Assembly (NCBI RefSeq): GCF_038594605.1
Contig: NZ_JBCFZM010000002.1
Span: 805,288 to 869,287 of the forward strand
Origin: Alteriqipengyuania bathyomarina_B
Lineage (GTDB): Bacteria > Pseudomonadota > Alphaproteobacteria > Sphingomonadales > Sphingomonadaceae
Direction: 5' to 3'
Length of the DNA stretch: 64,000 nucleotides
Shown in pieces: positions 8,753-16,993 of this stretch (within the stretch, counting starts at the first letter, position 1; the number at the start of each line of letters is the position of its first letter). Both the position numbers and the translations under genes were made by a program. The notes below the pieces were generated by a model. It did no database searches. It worked only from the letters and a program-made list of their open reading frames with translations, and was not told where the DNA came from.

Positions 8753-9498
8753 AGACGGCGCTGATTACGGGAGCGACCTCGGGCATTGGCGAAGCGACTG
8801 CGCGCCTGCTCGCCACCAATGGCTGGCGGGTGATCGGCACCGGGCGGCGGCAGGAGCGGCTCGACAAGCTGGCCGACGAGCTTGGGGCGGATCGCTTCCT
8901 CGGTCTCGCGTTCGATGTCCGGGATGCCGAGGCGCGCAATGCCGCGATCGACGGGCTGCCCGAAGACTGGGCGCAGATCGACCTGCTGGTGAACAATGCA
9001 GGGCTGGCCAAGGGCCTCAACCCCGCGCAGTCCGCCGACCTGTCCGACTGGCAGGTGATGATCGACACCAATGTCACCGCGCTGGTCGAACTGACGCGCA
9101 AGATGCTGCCCGGCCTGATCGCGCGCAAAGGCGCGATGGTCAATATCGGCTCGGTCGCGGGCAGCTACGTCTATCCCGGCGGCAACGTCTATGCGGGCTC
9201 AAAGGCCTTCGTGAACCACTTCACGCTGGCCTTGCGCGCGGACCTGCACGGCACCGGCGTGCGCGTGACCAGCATCGAGCCGGGTATGGCGGAGACCGAA
9301 TTCACCACCGTGCGCACCGGCAGCCAGGACAAGTCGGACGAGTTCTATTCGGGCGCCCACCCGATGACGGGCGAGGACATTGCCGAGACGATCCGCTGGG
9401 TCGCCGAACTGCCGCCGCACCTCAATATCAACCGGCTGGAGATCATGCCGGTGACGCAGGACTTCGCGGGCTTCCGCGTGGCGCGGGACGAGAACTGA
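8749..9498 (+). CDS. Short-chain dehydrogenase, YdfG-like
   Basis: A 249-residue classical SDR with TGATSGIG, LLVNNAGLAKG, the catalytic NIGSVAG Ser and the YAGSKAF Tyr/Lys pair. The C-terminal third (IEPGMAETEF, then a VAELPPHLNINRLEIMP segment) matches the YdfG/NADP-dependent 3-hydroxy acid dehydrogenase group, whose members oxidise L-allo-threonine and serine or reduce malonic semialdehyde. It is translationally coupled to pheT by an ATGA overlap. The substrate remains a family-level inference. Confidence 0.85.
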   Translation: MKTALITGATSGIGEATARLLATNGWRVIGTGRRQERLDKLADELGADRFLGLAFDVRDAEARNAAIDGLPEDWAQIDLLVNNAGLAKGLNPAQSADLSDWQVMIDTNVTALVELTRKMLPGLIARKGAMVNIGSVAGSYVYPGGNVYAGSKAFVNHFTLALRADLHGTGVRVTSIEPGMAETEFTTVRTGSQDKSDEFYSGAHPMTGEDIAETIRWVAELPPHLNINRLEIMPVTQDFAGFRVARDEN

Positions 9499-9508
9499 CC
9501 CACAGAAC

Positions 9509-9615
9509 GTCACCCCGGGCTTGACCCGGGGGCGGTGCTTTTCTTCGGTCCAAGTCGTTGTCATTTGCGTCATACCAGAAGGAAGCACCAACCCCGGCTC
9601 GGGGGCCGGGGTGAC
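9509..9615. repeat. Empty inverted pair of REP-like hairpins (family of GIY-YIG element 2)
   Basis: Left arm 9509-9540 starts GTCACCCCGG and ends GGTGCTT. Right arm 9583-9615 is its imperfect reverse complement, starting AAGCACC and ending CCGGGGTGAC. Only about 42 bases lie between. The same outer sequences bound the GIY-YIG gene at 39 kb, so this looks like the nuclease-less form of that element. Confidence 0.7.
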
Positions 9616-9638
9616 AAGAATTTTGTAACGAGACACCT

Positions 9639-11201
9639 ATGACCTCCGAACGCCGTACCTTCGCGATCATTTCGCACCCCGACGCGGGTAAGACCACGCT
9701 GACCGAGAAGTTGCTGCTTCGCGGCGGGGCGATCCATCTTGCGGGCGAGGTCAAGGCGCGCGGGGCCGCGCGCAGGGCGCGCTCGGACTGGATGAGTATC
9801 GAGCAGCAGCGCGGCATCTCGGTCACGTCTAGTGTGATGACGTTCGAGCGGAACGGGATCACCTTCAACCTGCTCGACACGCCGGGGCACGAGGATTTCT
9901 CCGAAGACACCTACCGCACGCTGACAGCGGTCGATTCGGCGATCATGGTGCTCGACGCGGCGGCCGGTATCGAGGCGCAGACGTTGAAGCTGTTCGAGGT
10001 CTGCCGCCTGCGCTCGGTCCCGATCATCACCTTCATCAACAAGATCGACCGCGAGGGGCGCGAGCCGTTCGAACTGCTCGACGAGATTGCCGAAAAGCTC
10101 GCGCTCGACACCGCGCCGATGAGCTGGCCGGTGGGCATGGGCGGGCTGTTCGAAGGCGTCTACGACTTCGAGGAGAACGAGCTGTACCTGCCCGAAGGTG
10201 ACAGCAAGGAATTCCAGGGCAAGACCGTGAAGGTCGACGGACCCGAAGACGAAAAGCTCTCCGAATATCTCAGCGCCGATGGCGTCGCGCGGGTGGCCGA
10301 GGAAGGGCTGCTGGCGCGCGAGGGCTATGCTCCGTTCGATTTCGAGGCCTATCGCAATGGCGACCTGACGCCTGTTTATTTCGGCTCCGCGCTGAAGGAA
10401 TTCGGCGTCACCGCGATCATCGATGCGATTGCCAAATACGCACCGGCCCCGCGCCCGCAGCCGACCGATGAGGGCGAGATTGCGCCGGACCGTGACGAAG
10501 TGACCGGCTTCATCTTCAAGGTGCAGGCCAATATGGACCCCAACCACCGCGACCGGATCGCGTTCATGCGGCAGGTTTCGGGCACCTTCAAACGCGGCAT
10601 GAAGCTGACGCCGAGCGGCCTCGGCAAGCCGATCGCGGTGCATTCACCGATCCTGTTCTTCGCGCAGGACCGCGAGATCGCCGACAATGCCTACCCGGGC
10701 GACATTATCGGCATTCCCAACCACGGAACCTTGCGCGTGGGCGACACGCTGAGCGAGAAGAACGAGGTCCGCTTCACCGGCCTGCCCAACTTCGCGCCCG
10801 AAATCCTGCGCCGTGTGCAGCTGAAGGACCCGACCAAGACCAAGCAGCTGAGGAAGGCGCTCGACGACCTCTCCGAAGAGGGCGTGATCCAGGTGTTCTA
10901 TCCGGAGCTCGGCGCGCAGCACATCGTCGGTGTGGTCGGCCAGCTCCAGCTCGAAGTGCTGATCTCGCGTCTCGCCGCCGAGTACAAGGTCGAGGCCGCG
11001 CTCGAACCGGCGCCTTTTGCCACCGCGCGATGGGTCAAGGGCGGCGACAAGGCGCTGGACGAGTTCGAGAAGTTCAACCGCGCGCATCTGGCCAAGGATC
11101 GTGACGGCGACATGGTATTCCTCGCCAAGAGCCCGTGGGACGTGAACTATCAGGCGGACAAGAACCCGGACCTGACCTTCTCCGCCACCAAGGAGCGGTA
11201 A
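9639..11201 (+). CDS. prfC: Peptide chain release factor 3
   Basis: A 520-residue translational GTPase that removes RF1/RF2 from the ribosome after termination. Visible motifs are the P-loop SHPDAGKTTLTEKLL near residue 11, the switch II DTPGHEDFSEDTYRTL, and the guanine-specificity motif NKIDRE. The RF3-specific C-terminal region (PSGLGKPIAVHSPILFFAQ and the final YQADKNPDLTFSATKER) is intact. ATG at 9639 is the first start after the palindrome pair and gives the normal N-terminus TSERRTFAIISHPDAGKT. Confidence 0.97.
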   Translation: MTSERRTFAIISHPDAGKTTLTEKLLLRGGAIHLAGEVKARGAARRARSDWMSIEQQRGISVTSSVMTFERNGITFNLLDTPGHEDFSEDTYRTLTAVDSAIMVLDAAAGIEAQTLKLFEVCRLRSVPIITFINKIDREGREPFELLDEIAEKLALDTAPMSWPVGMGGLFEGVYDFEENELYLPEGDSKEFQGKTVKVDGPEDEKLSEYLSADGVARVAEEGLLAREGYAPFDFEAYRNGDLTPVYFGSALKEFGVTAIIDAIAKYAPAPRPQPTDEGEIAPDRDEVTGFIFKVQANMDPNHRDRIAFMRQVSGTFKRGMKLTPSGLGKPIAVHSPILFFAQDREIADNAYPGDIIGIPNHGTLRVGDTLSEKNEVRFTGLPNFAPEILRRVQLKDPTKTKQLRKALDDLSEEGVIQVFYPELGAQHIVGVVGQLQLEVLISRLAAEYKVEAALEPAPFATARWVKGGDKALDEFEKFNRAHLAKDRDGDMVFLAKSPWDVNYQADKNPDLTFSATKER

Positions 11202-11210
11202 GACCCACCC

Positions 11211-11281
11211 CGTCTTTCCCTCAAAGGCGGGAATCCCGCTTTCCGCAAACGGGCGGGACCCCCGCCTTTGCGGGGGTGACG
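11211..11281. repeat. Empty inverted pair of REP-like hairpins (family of GIY-YIG element 1)
   Basis: Left arm 11211-11237 (CGTCTTTCCC..AAGGCGGGAATCCC) and right arm 11255-11281 (GGGACCCCCGCC..GGGGGTGACG) are imperfect reverse complements, 21 of 27 positions by eye, separated by 17 bases. The arms resemble those flanking the GIY-YIG gene at 4.85 kb. The element fills most of the gap between prfC and the next gene. Confidence 0.65.
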
Positions 11282-11310
11282 GATGAATGGGGGTGAGGTA
11301 AATCTGCCCC

Positions 11311-11895
11311 ATGGCCGACTTCTTCGACACGCTGACCGAGCAGCATATCGCGATGATCGCGAAGCAGCCGGTGTTCTTCGTCGCGACGTCGGCAGCCGAT
11401 GCGCGGATCAATCTCAGCCCGAAAGGTTACGATGCGTTCCGCGTGCTGGCGCCGGATCGGGTCGCGTATCTCGACATCGCCGGGTCGGGCAACGAGACCC
11501 ACGCGCACCTGAAGGCGGATGGCCGCATCACGCTGATGTTCTGCAATTTCGAACAGCCCGCCCTTATCCTGCGCATCTATGGCCGGGGCGCCCCGGTGCT
11601 GCCGCAGGACCCCGCTTTCGACGCGCTTGCCGCGCATTTCACGCTGCTCCCCGGCACGCGCCAGATCTTCGATATCGCGGTCGAAAGCGTGCAGACGTCC
11701 TGCGGTTGGGGGGTGCCCTTCATGGGCTACGAAAAGGACCGTGAAACGCTGAAAAAGGCGCATCGCGGGCGCGACCCCGACGCCTATGTCGCAAAGCGCC
11801 AGCGCCAGACGCAAAGTATCGACGGCCTGCCGGTGACGCCGCCCGATCGCTATATTGCCGGTGATGACGAAGACGCGAACGAAGCCGTCGAATAG
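11311..11895 (+). CDS. Pyridoxamine 5'-phosphate oxidase-fold protein
   Basis: A 194-residue protein with the split-barrel flavin/F420-binding fold. It begins with an N-terminal helix (FFDTLTEQHIAMI), then a barrel strand region VFFVATSAADARINLSPKG and the conserved DIAGSGNETHAHL and GRITLMFCNFEQPALILRIYG segments. Relatives are annotated as pyridoxamine-phosphate-oxidase-related FMN-binding proteins and are mostly uncharacterised. True PdxH has a different, longer pattern, so a vitamin B6 role is not claimed. A longer overlapping frame (11283 on) was dismissed as a shadow. Confidence 0.75.
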   Translation: MADFFDTLTEQHIAMIAKQPVFFVATSAADARINLSPKGYDAFRVLAPDRVAYLDIAGSGNETHAHLKADGRITLMFCNFEQPALILRIYGRGAPVLPQDPAFDALAAHFTLLPGTRQIFDIAVESVQTSCGWGVPFMGYEKDRETLKKAHRGRDPDAYVAKRQRQTQSIDGLPVTPPDRYIAGDDEDANEAVE

Positions 11896-12000
11896 AACCC
11901 CGCTTCCCGCGCGTAAATCCTGGCTTCATCAAAGCAGTGCTTCTGGATGGGGGCGGGCCATGTTATGGTTAACGCACGAAGCAATGATGGGGAGTGAACC

Positions 12001-12891
12001 ATGATGCGTTCGCTAATTCTCGCGTTTTCGCTTGCTGTAATGGGCATCGCGCCTGCTTCGGCGCAAGTTCTCACCCCGGCTGCCACCGGTGGGCTGCCCG
12101 AAGATTTTCAGGGCAAGGTCCAGTATTTCGGCAATCATAGCGGGGAAGTCGTTGCCATCGTCCCGGGCACACCCCGGCGCACCGACACCAAGTGTCCCAA
12201 GCGCGAGGGTGGCTGCCCCGAACTGATCGGCGGGAGCTTCCAGGCCGAGCTCGAATTCGACGGCGACATCGTGAAGGGCAAGTATCGCGGCACGGGCGGC
12301 ATGCGCCCCTCGACGCTGATCGGCCGTCGCAACGGCGCCACTTGTCGCCTGTTCGACACCACCGACGGCTCCGTCTGGAGCGGCCGCTGCGATCGCGAAG
12401 CCTTTATCGGCACCGTGCGAAGCGTCCCCAACGCGCCCGAGCAGATCGATCTCGCGTTCGAAACGGTCGGCGTGAACACGGTCGACTTCTACGAACGCGA
12501 TCGCACGCGCGAGCTGATCGCGGCCTATGATCGCTTCGGCGGGATCGCCTTTGGCGATGCAGCGGGCGAATCGCGGCTCGACGCGCTGCTGCAACTGCAC
12601 GGCTACTTCGTGGATCGCGACCTCGCCTATCGCCCGGGCACGCTGCGCAATGTGGAGCGTGAGAGCGACAAGAAGAACAGCCCGATCTATTCGGTCTACG
12701 GCGATTACACGCGGCTCGACGGGGCGAGCGCATGGGCGCGCGCGCGGTTCGAATATGGCCGCTTCGTGTGCCTCGAAACCTCGGTCGAGCCCGGATACTG
12801 CCGGGTGATCGACTCGATCCCGCCCGCGCTCGACCCGGTCGACGACCTGTTCGATTTCAGCGGCGCAGCGGGCCCCACACAGGGTTTCTGA
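12001..12891 (+). CDS. Secreted hypothetical protein with six cysteines
   Basis: A 296-residue protein of unknown function. The first 22 residues form a clear Sec signal peptide ending in PASAQ. The mature part carries six Cys (in TKCPK, GGCPE, ATCRL, GRCDR, FVCLE and GYCRV), consistent with disulfides in the periplasm. The middle contains a pattern of short beta-type segments with Gly/Thr turns, and no catalytic motif was recognised. It stands alone after a 105-base gap and is convergent with the GMC oxidoreductase gene. Confidence 0.6.
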   Translation: MMRSLILAFSLAVMGIAPASAQVLTPAATGGLPEDFQGKVQYFGNHSGEVVAIVPGTPRRTDTKCPKREGGCPELIGGSFQAELEFDGDIVKGKYRGTGGMRPSTLIGRRNGATCRLFDTTDGSVWSGRCDREAFIGTVRSVPNAPEQIDLAFETVGVNTVDFYERDRTRELIAAYDRFGGIAFGDAAGESRLDALLQLHGYFVDRDLAYRPGTLRNVERESDKKNSPIYSVYGDYTRLDGASAWARARFEYGRFVCLETSVEPGYCRVIDSIPPALDPVDDLFDFSGAAGPTQGF

Positions 12892-12897
12892 GGACGC

Positions 12898-12944
12898 GCC
12901 GAAAAGGCCCGCTCGACCTTCCCGGGTCAGTTCGCCTTTTCGGC
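12898..12944. terminator. Possible bidirectional terminator between convergent genes
   Basis: GCCGAAAAGGC (12898-12908) is the exact reverse complement of GCCTTTTCGGC (12934-12944), with a 25-base loop. It lies between convergent genes and overlaps the last codons of the GMC gene. The A/T runs are inside the stem rather than after it, so termination is only suggested. Confidence 0.35.
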
Positions 12945-14519
12945 CTGCATCACGAAATCCGCGCAACGCTCCCCGATCATGATCGCGGGGGCGTTTGTGT
13001 TGCCGGAGACGATCTTCGGCATGACCGAGGCATCGGCGATCCACAGCCCGTCGATCCCGCGCGCCTTCAGCGCAGGGTCGACCACCGCCTCTTCGTCCGA
13101 ACCCATGCGGCACGTGCCGACCGGGTGATAGACCGTGTCGGCGCGCTCGCGGATCAGCGCATCGAGCGCGGTATCGTCCGACAGGTCGACCGGATGGCGA
13201 TCGGCCAGACCATAGCCCGCCAGCGGCATCACATCGGCGATCCGGTGCGACACGCGCACGCCTTCGCGCAAGGTCGCGATGTCGCGTTCATCGTCGAGGA
13301 AATTGGGGTCGATCGCAGGCGCTGCTGCCGCGTCGGGGCTGGCGAGGCGGACCGTGCCCCGGCTTTCCGGACGGAGCACGCAGGCGTGGAGCGAGACGCC
13401 ATGTCCGCTCAACCTCTCGCGCCCGTGGTCCTCCAGCATCGCAGGCACGAAGTGCCACTGCACGTCGGGTGCGGGCGCATCGGGCATCACGCTCCAGAAC
13501 CCTCCCGCCTCGGCATAGGGCGTGGTCATGGCGCCGGTGCGCTTGCGCCGATGTTCAAGCACCGCGCGCGCCATCCGCAGCGTGCCCTCGGCGCTCCTGC
13601 CGATCGGCACGCGGCTGGCGCTTTCCCAGCAGGAAACATAATCGATATGGTCCTGCAGGTTGCTGCCGACCGCCGGCCGGTCGAGCGCGACCTGGATATC
13701 GAGTGCGCGCAGATGCTTGCCCGGGCCGATGCCCGACAGCATCAGGATCTGGGGCGAATTGAACGCACCGGCCGACAGGATCACGCCGCGGCGGGCATAA
13801 ATCGTCTCGCGACGCCTGCCCCGCCGGATCGCGACGCCGGTCACCCGCCCGCCCTCGATCACCAGTTTCTCGACCTGCGTGTTGGTGCGGATGTCGAGGT
13901 TCGGCGCGTCGCGAATCGGCTCGACATAGGCGCGCGACGCGGACCAGCGCTCGCCCTTGCGCTGGGTCACCTGGAACACGCCGAAGCCGGCCTGTCTCTC
14001 GCCGTTGAAATCGTCGCGCTCGGGGTACTGGAGCGCGGCGGCGCTTTGCACGAAGGCGTCGCTCGCTTCGTTGGTCCAGTGCTGGTCGGAAACGAACAGC
14101 GGCCCGCCCGCGCCGTGATATTCGTCCGCGCCGCGCTCGTTCGCTTCGGCCTTTTTGAACCATGGCAGCACGTCTTCGTAGGACCAGCCGTCGCAACCCA
14201 TTGCGGCCCAGTTATCGTAGTCCCACGCATTGCCGCGAATATAGACCATCGCATTGATCGCCGAGGACCCGCCTAGGCCGCGGCCGCGCGGCTGGTAACC
14301 CACGCGCCCGTTCAGGCCCTTTTGCGGCACGGTTTCGTAACGATAGTTCTGGCTGCCGCGCAGGAAGGGCATCATGCCCGGCGTTTTCACCCGCATGTCG
14401 TTGTTGCGACTGCCTGCCTCGACCAGGCAGACGCTGCGCTGGCCGTCCACCGCCAGCCGCCCGGTCACCGCGCAACCCGCACTGCCGCCGCCGATCACGA
14501 TATAGTCGTATTGGTTCAT
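12927..14519 (-). CDS. GMC-family FAD oxidoreductase, choline/alcohol dehydrogenase-like
   Basis: A 530-residue flavoprotein with the N-terminal ADP-binding motif DYIVIGGGSAGCAVTGRL, the GMC signature 1 region RGLGGSSAINAMVYIRG, and the C-terminal active-site region YHPVGTCRMGSDEEAVVDP followed by GLWIADASVMP. Such enzymes oxidise choline or other primary alcohols with FAD. No betaine aldehyde dehydrogenase or BetI regulator lies nearby, so a general alcohol dehydrogenase role is as likely as choline dehydrogenase. A sterol desaturase family gene follows upstream on the same strand. Confidence 0.85.
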   Translation of the reverse strand: MNQYDYIVIGGGSAGCAVTGRLAVDGQRSVCLVEAGSRNNDMRVKTPGMMPFLRGSQNYRYETVPQKGLNGRVGYQPRGRGLGGSSAINAMVYIRGNAWDYDNWAAMGCDGWSYEDVLPWFKKAEANERGADEYHGAGGPLFVSDQHWTNEASDAFVQSAAALQYPERDDFNGERQAGFGVFQVTQRKGERWSASRAYVEPIRDAPNLDIRTNTQVEKLVIEGGRVTGVAIRRGRRRETIYARRGVILSAGAFNSPQILMLSGIGPGKHLRALDIQVALDRPAVGSNLQDHIDYVSCWESASRVPIGRSAEGTLRMARAVLEHRRKRTGAMTTPYAEAGGFWSVMPDAPAPDVQWHFVPAMLEDHGRERLSGHGVSLHACVLRPESRGTVRLASPDAAAAPAIDPNFLDDERDIATLREGVRVSHRIADVMPLAGYGLADRHPVDLSDDTALDALIRERADTVYHPVGTCRMGSDEEAVVDPALKARGIDGLWIADASVMPKIVSGNTNAPAIMIGERCADFVMQAEKAN

Positions 14520-14564
14520 CCGCCTGTCCTCTCCCTGGAGATATCCTCTCCGTTTACGGAAAGG

Positions 14565-15512
14565 TTAGGCGGCGCGGCGAGGCCCCGCAATCGGCTTTTC
14601 TGCAGGAACGCCTTCCGGCTCGCCTTCTCCCTGCCGCGCCAGCCAGCGCGCGCGGATCATGTCGGAGGTCTCGCGGCTGCCGTCATGGCTCCAGCCCGGC
14701 TCGCGCAGCAGGTAGGAAAGCTTGTGCTTCCAGGGCGCGCGCCAGATATCGCCCAGCATTCCGACCCATTCGTGAAACACCGACCAGAGCAGGTTGAAGC
14801 TGCCCAGCTGTTTCACGATGCCGTAGCGGATCGGTTCTTCCTCGTGGCTGCGCTCGGCTTCGAAGGTGCCGAACATCCGGTCCCACACGATGAAAACGCC
14901 CGCGTAATTGCGGTCGAGATAGCGCGGGTTGGTCGCATGGTGGACGCGGTGGTGGCTCGGCGTGTTCATCACCGCCTCGAACCAGCGCGGCATCCTGCGA
15001 ATCGCCTCGGTATGGATCCAGAACTGGTAGATCAGGTTGAAACCGCCGCAGATCGCGATCATCGCGGGGTGGAAGCCGAGCAGCACCAGCGGCAGCGCGA
15101 ACAGCAGGCCGAAGGTGAACGCTCCGGTCCATGTCTGCCGCAGCGCGGTGCTGAGATTGTAATGCTGGCTCGAATGATGGTTCACGTGGCTCGCCCACAT
15201 CCACCGGATGCGGTGGCCCGCGCGGTGGACCCAGTAATATTTGAGGTCGTCGAGCACGAAGCAGACCGGCCACGCCCACCATGCGAAGCCGATGTCGAAC
15301 AGCCGGTATTCGTAGGCGTTGATAAAGACCCACACCGCGAACCCGCCGAACAGCAGGCCCGCCACCGTGCTGCCGAGCCCGAAGGCGAGGCTAACCAGAG
15401 TGTCCCGCGGCTCGTAAGCGCTGGGATTGCGAAAGCGCGCCCAGATCATCTCGATCAGGACGAGCGCGACGAAGCCGGGGATCGCATAGGTGGTGGGGTC
15501 GAAATCGGGCAT
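14565..15512 (-). CDS. Sterol desaturase/fatty acid hydroxylase family membrane protein
   Basis: A 315-residue integral membrane di-iron enzyme. Several hydrophobic segments (about residues 10-25, 45-65, 80-95, 135-165) surround the eight-histidine pattern: HRAGHRIRW, HVNHHSSQHYN and HRVHHATNPRYLDRNYAG. The family uses O2 to hydroxylate or desaturate lipids. In bacteria the substrates include fatty acids, sphingoid bases, carotenoids and ether lipids. Given the sphingolipid genes elsewhere in the window a lipid hydroxylase is plausible, but the substrate cannot be assigned. Confidence 0.82.
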   Translation of the reverse strand: MPDFDPTTYAIPGFVALVLIEMIWARFRNPSAYEPRDTLVSLAFGLGSTVAGLLFGGFAVWVFINAYEYRLFDIGFAWWAWPVCFVLDDLKYYWVHRAGHRIRWMWASHVNHHSSQHYNLSTALRQTWTGAFTFGLLFALPLVLLGFHPAMIAICGGFNLIYQFWIHTEAIRRMPRWFEAVMNTPSHHRVHHATNPRYLDRNYAGVFIVWDRMFGTFEAERSHEEEPIRYGIVKQLGSFNLLWSVFHEWVGMLGDIWRAPWKHKLSYLLREPGWSHDGSRETSDMIRARWLARQGEGEPEGVPAEKPIAGPRRAA

Positions 15513-15519
15513 CGGAGGG

Positions 15520-15918
15520 TCAATCTAGCGCGTCGATGCGCGATGCCCAAGCCCGCGCATCGTCGCCGAGGTCGAGGGTGACGCGACCGTAGCGGCGGTC
15601 GGTGGTCACGACGGTCAGGATCGCGCCGTCGAGCAGCGCCTGCGCGCCCGGCTCCAGCACCCGGCCCGCGAAATGCGAACCATGGCGCCGCAGGACCATG
15701 ATCCGACCTCGCGCATCGGTTAAAATCGCGCCTTTTCCATCGCGCGAACAGACGGCTTCGACGGGATCGAACCCGGTATCGGCCTCGTACGCGCGGCCCA
15801 TCGCATCCTCGCCGTCGGCAAGGTGGGGGCCTGTGCCCAGCTTCAGCGCCCACGCAATTCCTGCGAGCACAAGAATCGCGGCCAGCGATCCGATCAGCTG
15901 AAGGAGCGCGGGATCCAT
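15520..15918 (-). CDS. Small membrane-anchored hypothetical protein
   Basis: A 132-residue protein with one N-terminal transmembrane segment (LLQLIGSLAAILVLAGIAWAL, about residues 5-26), followed by a roughly 100-residue soluble part rich in beta-type segments (GRIMVLRRHGSHFAGRVL, ILTVVTTDRRYGRVTLDLG). I do not recognise the family. It sits between the TerC gene (4 bases away) and the desaturase gene (7 bases away), so all three are probably one transcript. Confidence 0.6.
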   Translation of the reverse strand: MDPALLQLIGSLAAILVLAGIAWALKLGTGPHLADGEDAMGRAYEADTGFDPVEAVCSRDGKGAILTDARGRIMVLRRHGSHFAGRVLEPGAQALLDGAILTVVTTDRRYGRVTLDLGDDARAWASRIDALD

Positions 15919-15922
15919 GGCC

Positions 15923-16735
15923 TCACTCGCTCCCGGTGGCGGCCCCGTCTCCGGCGCGCCGGTTGTTGCGCCTCCACATGTTGAGCATCTCGACCCCGAC
16001 CGAGAAGCCCATTGCCGCGTAGATGTAACCCTTGGGAACGTGGAAGCCGAACCCGTCGGCGATCAGCACCAGCCCGATCATCACGAGGAAGGCGAGCGCC
16101 AGCATCACCAGTGTCGGATTGTTCTCGATAAATTTGGCGAGCGGATCGGCGGCGACCATCATCACGCCCACGGTGATGACGACGGCGGTGATCATGATCG
16201 GCAGCTCGTCGGTCATGCCCACGGCGGTGAGAATCGAATCGATCGAGAACACCATGTCGAGCGCGATGATCTGCACGATTGCCGCGCCGAAGGTGAGCTG
16301 CGCGGTCGTCTTTACCTTGTCGAACATGTCGTCCGATTCGTCGGGCTCGACATTGTGATGGATTTCCTTGGTCGCCTTCCACAGCAGGAACAGCCCGCCA
16401 GCCAGCAGGATGAGGTCGCGACCCGAGAAGGCGGTTTCGAAAGATGGGACGCCATGCTCGGTCATCGGGCCGACAAGGCCCAGATCGAACAGCGGAGTCT
16501 GCAAGGTGACCAGCCAGCCGATCAGGAACAAGAGAGCGATTCGCATCACGAGCGCCAGCGCAAGGCCGATTCTGCGGGCGCGGGTCTGCTGGTCCTCGGG
16601 CAATTTGTTCGAGATGATGGCGATGAAGATGAGGTTGTCGATTCCCAGGATCACCTCGAGCATGATCAGCGTCAGCAGCGCTGCCCAGGCAGCGGGATCG
16701 GTCAGCAGAGCAAGGATATCCATGCCCTCAGCCAT
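15923..16735 (-). CDS. TerC-family integral membrane protein
   Basis: A 270-residue polytopic membrane protein. It has the family hallmark of acidic residues within membrane helices: LEVILGIDNLIFIAII near the N-terminus and ALDMVFSIDSILTAVGMTD in the second half. TerC/Alx/YkoY relatives export Mn2+ or act in tellurite resistance and metalation of secreted proteins. ATG at 16735 was chosen; the frame extends 10 codons further and another ATG lies at 16723. No manganese riboswitch was recognised upstream. Confidence 0.88.
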   Translation of the reverse strand: MAEGMDILALLTDPAAWAALLTLIMLEVILGIDNLIFIAIISNKLPEDQQTRARRIGLALALVMRIALLFLIGWLVTLQTPLFDLGLVGPMTEHGVPSFETAFSGRDLILLAGGLFLLWKATKEIHHNVEPDESDDMFDKVKTTAQLTFGAAIVQIIALDMVFSIDSILTAVGMTDELPIMITAVVITVGVMMVAADPLAKFIENNPTLVMLALAFLVMIGLVLIADGFGFHVPKGYIYAAMGFSVGVEMLNMWRRNNRRAGDGAATGSE

Positions 16736-16993
16736 GGCGCGAGGCGCTGACCTGCGCAAGCGCACGCGACTGAACTGTCTGCGAAATTGTCACAATCTTG
16801 CGGAATGAAAGGCGACATTGCGATTTGGTTCGCGCCGAACCGCATTCTGCGGTAAGGGTAGAACTAGCCTGGCGGGGGATTAGCGTCACGGACGTCGATA
16901 ATTTGCCACGGAGCAATGCCGGGAGGTGACCGTCCGCACCACCCGACATTTCGATTTGAGGACGGATGGAAGTAGCAGGGTTTTTGGCGAGTT

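Noticed and set aside
16736..16993. yybP-ykoY manganese riboswitch near the TerC gene
   Set aside because: The region is upstream of terC on the minus strand, but no conserved riboswitch core could be recognised.
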